From Acidiferrobacterales bacterium (GTDB taxonomy: Bacteria; Pseudomonadota; Gammaproteobacteria; Acidiferrobacterales; SZUA-150): a stretch of DNA of 38,922 bases. The notes below the pieces were generated by a model. The model saw only the letters and a list, made by a program, of their open reading frames with translations, searched no databases and had not been told where the DNA came from. The translations under genes were made by a program, and so were the position numbers. The stretch lies in NCBI GenBank assembly GCA_947258385.1, contig CAMYII010000052.1:113096-152017 (forward strand), in the 5' to 3' direction. Shown piece after piece: positions 36,489-38,922 of the stretch (position 1 is the first letter of the stretch; the number at the start of each line of letters is the position of its first letter).

Positions 36489-37741
36489 AGCCGGGGATCG
36501 GTATCCGCCTTCGCCATCACCTTTTGTATTGCATTGTATTCCTGCTCGCATGCCCCGGGGTCACGCATGCCTTCTACCAATGGCGACGTGGGGACGACAA
36601 CGTCGAGATGCGCGGCCTGATCCGCCTGTTCGGTATCGTCTATGACAACCCGGAAGATGAATTCCTCTACGAAGACGAGACCGGCGGCGGACTGGGTGAG
36701 GTCGCCCGTTTGATCATCGAGTCGCAAGTCGGCCGACATCTGGGTTTTGAGCTCAATGCCGCTCAGAGCCATGTTCCGTCATCCGTGGCGGTCGGGGCGG
36801 CAAACCTGGGCGCGCCGCTGGAGGTCGAGCGCAGCGCGGCGCTCGAATGGAGTTTCAGCGACGAGGACTTCGCGCGCCTGGCCGTTGACCGCCTGAATGG
36901 CAGGTGGTCATACCAACGCCTCGACCTGACGCTCGGCCGCCAGCCGGTCAATCTGGCGACAACATTTTACTTCACGCCCAACGATTTTTTCGCACCCTTC
37001 GCGGCGCAGAGCTTTTTTCGGGTCTACAAGCTCGGTGTGGATGCCGCGCGAGCCGAGATGAGGCTCGGCGACCTCTCGCAGTTATCGCTCATCAGCGTGC
37101 TCGGGTATGAACGCGATGCGGACAGCGATACCGGCTGGAGCGACAGCCCCGATTCCGGTCGAACGTCCAATCTCGCCCGGATCTCGACCGTGCTGGGCGA
37201 CTTTGAGTGGGCCCTGCTCGGCGGCGGCGTGCGCGAGACGGAGATCCTCGGCGGTTCGTTGCAGGGGGAGTTCTTTGGCTGGCTCGGCGTGCGCGCCGAG
37301 GGGCACCACGCCTCGCCGGATGATACCGCCCAGGACAGCTACAAGGAGCTCGCACTCGGCCTGGAACACCGCTGGGAGAACAGCCTCGAGCTCAGGCTGG
37401 AGCAGTTCTATCACGGCAGCGGCGCCGGCGCCGTGGAGGAGTACAAGATCTCACCCACGCTTGGCCTCACCGAGAGCATTTATCTTGCCCGACGCTACAC
37501 CGCCCTGGGCGCGAGCTATGAGTTCACGCCGCTGCTCAACGGGCAGATGGTGGCCGTGTACAACTGGACCGACCACTCCTACCTCCTCTCCCTCAATGCC
37601 GTCTACTCACTGTCCGATGAGAGCGAGCTCTCGGTCATTGTCAGTATCCCCGACGGGGACAAGCCCGAAGGTACGGCGATCGGCAGCGAATTCGGGCTTT
37701 ATCCCTACAGCCTCAATATCGAACTGCGGGCCTACTTCTAG
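36485..37741 (+). CDS. Outer-membrane beta-barrel protein of the lolA-like ABC operon
   Basis: 418 residues: signal peptide 1-29 (ending GVTHA), then a protein rich in amphipathic strands and aromatics (for example GFELNAAQSH, ALEWSFSDEDFARLAVDRL, YQRLDLTLGRQPVN, LGLEHRWENSLELRLEQFYH) that ends NIELRAYF with the terminal Phe of outer-membrane barrels. No named family recognised; it is porin-like in size. Its start is a TTG that overlaps the ATPase stop as TTGA. No downstream ATG preserves the signal peptide, so coupling to the ATPase is likely. Its stop codon TAG coincides with the start of MITE copy D. Confidence 0.8.
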   Translation: MKPGIGIRLRHHLLYCIVFLLACPGVTHAFYQWRRGDDNVEMRGLIRLFGIVYDNPEDEFLYEDETGGGLGEVARLIIESQVGRHLGFELNAAQSHVPSSVAVGAANLGAPLEVERSAALEWSFSDEDFARLAVDRLNGRWSYQRLDLTLGRQPVNLATTFYFTPNDFFAPFAAQSFFRVYKLGVDAARAEMRLGDLSQLSLISVLGYERDADSDTGWSDSPDSGRTSNLARISTVLGDFEWALLGGGVRETEILGGSLQGEFFGWLGVRAEGHHASPDDTAQDSYKELALGLEHRWENSLELRLEQFYHGSGAGAVEEYKISPTLGLTESIYLARRYTALGASYEFTPLLNGQMVAVYNWTDHSYLLSLNAVYSLSDESELSVIVSIPDGDKPEGTAIGSEFGLYPYSLNIELRAYF

Positions 37742-37860
37742 CTGGAACCTTTTTCGAAATACCTCCCACCCCCTGACGCAGTGGAACCAACGCAGAGGTC
37801 GCGGAGGCGCAAAGGTCGCCAAGAAGGCAAAACGCTTTATATTTTGAAGCATACTCTGCG
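37739..37860 (+). repeat. MITE-like palindromic repeat, copy D (partial)
   Basis: Left part of the element, in copy C orientation, with a decayed left end (TAGCTGGAACCTTTTTCGAA) at the stop codon of the barrel gene. Bases 37762-37860 are identical to 38824-38922. Homology to the family ends at CTCTGCG (37860); the right half and right inverted repeat are missing. Confidence 0.75.
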
Positions 37861-38053
37861 AAAATCATCGGTGTCCAAACCTCGCCGCTGCACGGTGCAT
37901 CGGCCTTGCGCTGCGCCGCGCTCATCAATTCTGGAAAAGCGGTGTTCCTGCGCCGACGGACGCGCGCACCGGTCAGGTCCCCATGCAGCAGCAAACTGGT
38001 AAGGTAGCATTCATGTCGGCGCAGGCCGACTCACCAGGGAAGGAGAATATATC

Positions 38054-38803
38054 ATGGCCAATCGTAGCGGTTTGCTACAAGCGGATAAGTCCGCCTGCAC
38101 CCCCGGAAGCCAGAACCTCAGCGGTACTTTTACCGGCTGCATCAAGTGCGCGCCGACCACGCTCACCCTGCACCAGGAAGGCGGAACATTCCACGGTCGC
38201 TTTAATATCGGGGGTAACGAATATCAACTGGCAGGTTCGTTTAACGGCAGCTCGGCAACAGGCGAGCTGACAGATCCACATGCCGGCACCAGCCTCGCCT
38301 TCGAATTGACGGTGACCGGCAATCAAATGATATTCCGGCTCGCTATCCCGGACCCGTCAAGCGGGCGGATACTGTCCGTCAGATTGCGTTTTCAACGAAG
38401 CGGACTGCAGGCCCGCGTGAAGAACAGCCGCCAGGACCGCGATGAGCGGCAATATGATCCGGTGCTGGCGGGTGGCTGGGAGCGTCAAAATGCCAAGACA
38501 AACGGGGTTGACTGCCAACGAATCCTATCCGTAATGCAAAGCATGATTGAACTTCATATCGACGGTACCTATACCTGCCGCGAGGCAGAAGCGGCTGCCC
38601 ATGATCCAGCCATCATGGGTCCAGGGGCGAGCCAATGCGGCCGGGGCGCGTCGCCCGGCAAATGGTACACCAGGGACCACCGCCTGTACCTTAGCGAACC
38701 GGAATCATCCTTGTGGATCTGCTATGCGCGCTATCAAGTCAAACGCGGCAAGCTCTATCTCTCCTTCGAGGACAATTCCTGTGAGGTCTGGGCCAGGCGG
38801 TGA
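38054..38803 (+). CDS. Hypothetical beta-rich protein
   Basis: 249 residues with no signal peptide and no membrane segment. AAGGAG lies 8 bases before the ATG, so expression is likely. The first ~115 residues read as a compact beta-sandwich or barrel repeat (LSGTFTGCIKCAPTTLTL, GGTFHGRFNIGGNEYQLAG, FELTVTGNQMIFRLAIP) with a Cys-x2-Cys pair. A polar linker leads to a second part (about 135-249) starting LAGGWERQN and containing several Cys and aromatic residues, resembling a lipocalin-like strand pattern. I recognise no family. The gene lies between repeat copies D and E, so it may be a cassette picked up with them. Confidence 0.6.
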   Translation: MANRSGLLQADKSACTPGSQNLSGTFTGCIKCAPTTLTLHQEGGTFHGRFNIGGNEYQLAGSFNGSSATGELTDPHAGTSLAFELTVTGNQMIFRLAIPDPSSGRILSVRLRFQRSGLQARVKNSRQDRDERQYDPVLAGGWERQNAKTNGVDCQRILSVMQSMIELHIDGTYTCREAEAAAHDPAIMGPGASQCGRGASPGKWYTRDHRLYLSEPESSLWICYARYQVKRGKLYLSFEDNSCEVWARR

Positions 38804-38804
38804 G

Positions 38805-38922
38805 TAGAACCTATCTCAAAAACCCTCCCACCCCCTGACGCAGTGGAACCAACGCAGAGGTCGCGGAGGCGCAAAGGTCGCCAAGAAGGCAAAACGCTTT
38901 ATATTTTGAAGCATACTCTGCG
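38805..38922 (+). repeat. MITE-like palindromic repeat, copy E (cut by window end)
   Basis: Begins TAGAACCTATCTCAAAAA, a good left inverted end, 1 base after the stop codon of the preceding gene. It continues in copy C orientation until the window stops. The last 99 bases equal 37762-37860 exactly. Confidence 0.8.

Noticed and set aside
37762-38922. Terminal 99-bp identity as evidence of a circular molecule
   Set aside because: The match is to an internal position and not to the window's first bases, so it does not show circularity.

Overview
The window reads as an ordinary high-GC proteobacterial chromosome, most likely from a facultatively anaerobic gammaproteobacterium. Supporting signs are the gpmI-envC-ctpA block, the DUF971-ubiE-ubiJ-ubiB block, UbiT/UbiU/UbiV, a four-cysteine FNR, HemN, and a pyrophosphate-dependent phosphofructokinase next to a proton-pumping pyrophosphatase, as seen in some methanotrophs and sulfur oxidisers. 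I cannot name the genus. No tRNA, rRNA, CRISPR array, phage gene or transposase gene was found. The first gene is cut by the left edge, and the right edge lies inside a repeat.

Layout. 1-5409 (+): end of gpmI, envC (septal amidase activator), ctpA (S41 protease), a DJ-1/PfpI protein and a GNAT acetyltransferase. 5673-13581 (-): an outer-membrane barrel protein, the ubiquinone block DUF971-ubiE-ubiJ-ubiB, a PhoU-like/PiT phosphate uptake pair and hemB. 13789-20059: adk (-) with a long Lys/Ala tail, then (+) a small unknown gene, pfp with a basic N-terminal tail, a 71-residue unknown, hppA and a metallophosphoesterase. 20094-25386 (-): bioB behind a BirA-type operator, fnr, hemN and ubiD. 25633-31339: ubiT (+), convergent with the yhcC-ubiU-ubiV operon (-), then a globin-coupled diguanylate cyclase and a TatD-associated radical SAM gene. 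31583-38803: pagL (-), divergent from a five-gene (+) envelope operon (LolA-like protein, two FtsX/MacB-type permeases, ABC ATPase, outer-membrane barrel), then an unknown beta-rich protein.

How it fits together. Seven ubiquinone genes (ubiE, J, B, D, T, U, V) lie within about 21 kb, including the whole oxygen-independent hydroxylation set. FNR-type boxes (TTGAY-N4-ATCAA) precede yhcC-ubiUV, hppA and the TatD-associated radical SAM gene, each exactly 32 nt centre-to-centre from a plausible -10 hexamer. A fourth lies between ubiD and ubiT. With the FNR gene itself, oxygen-independent HemN and radical SAM enzymes, this suggests an oxygen-responsive regulon. Pfp and HppA suggest that pyrophosphate is conserved as an energy currency.

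Five copies (three complete) of a 178-197 bp palindromic, MITE-like element with TA-flanked inverted ends are scattered through the window. All lie at gene 3' ends, and in two cases the repeat boundary supplies the stop codon. The last 99 bases repeat an internal copy exactly, which suggests the sequence ends where an assembly graph broke.
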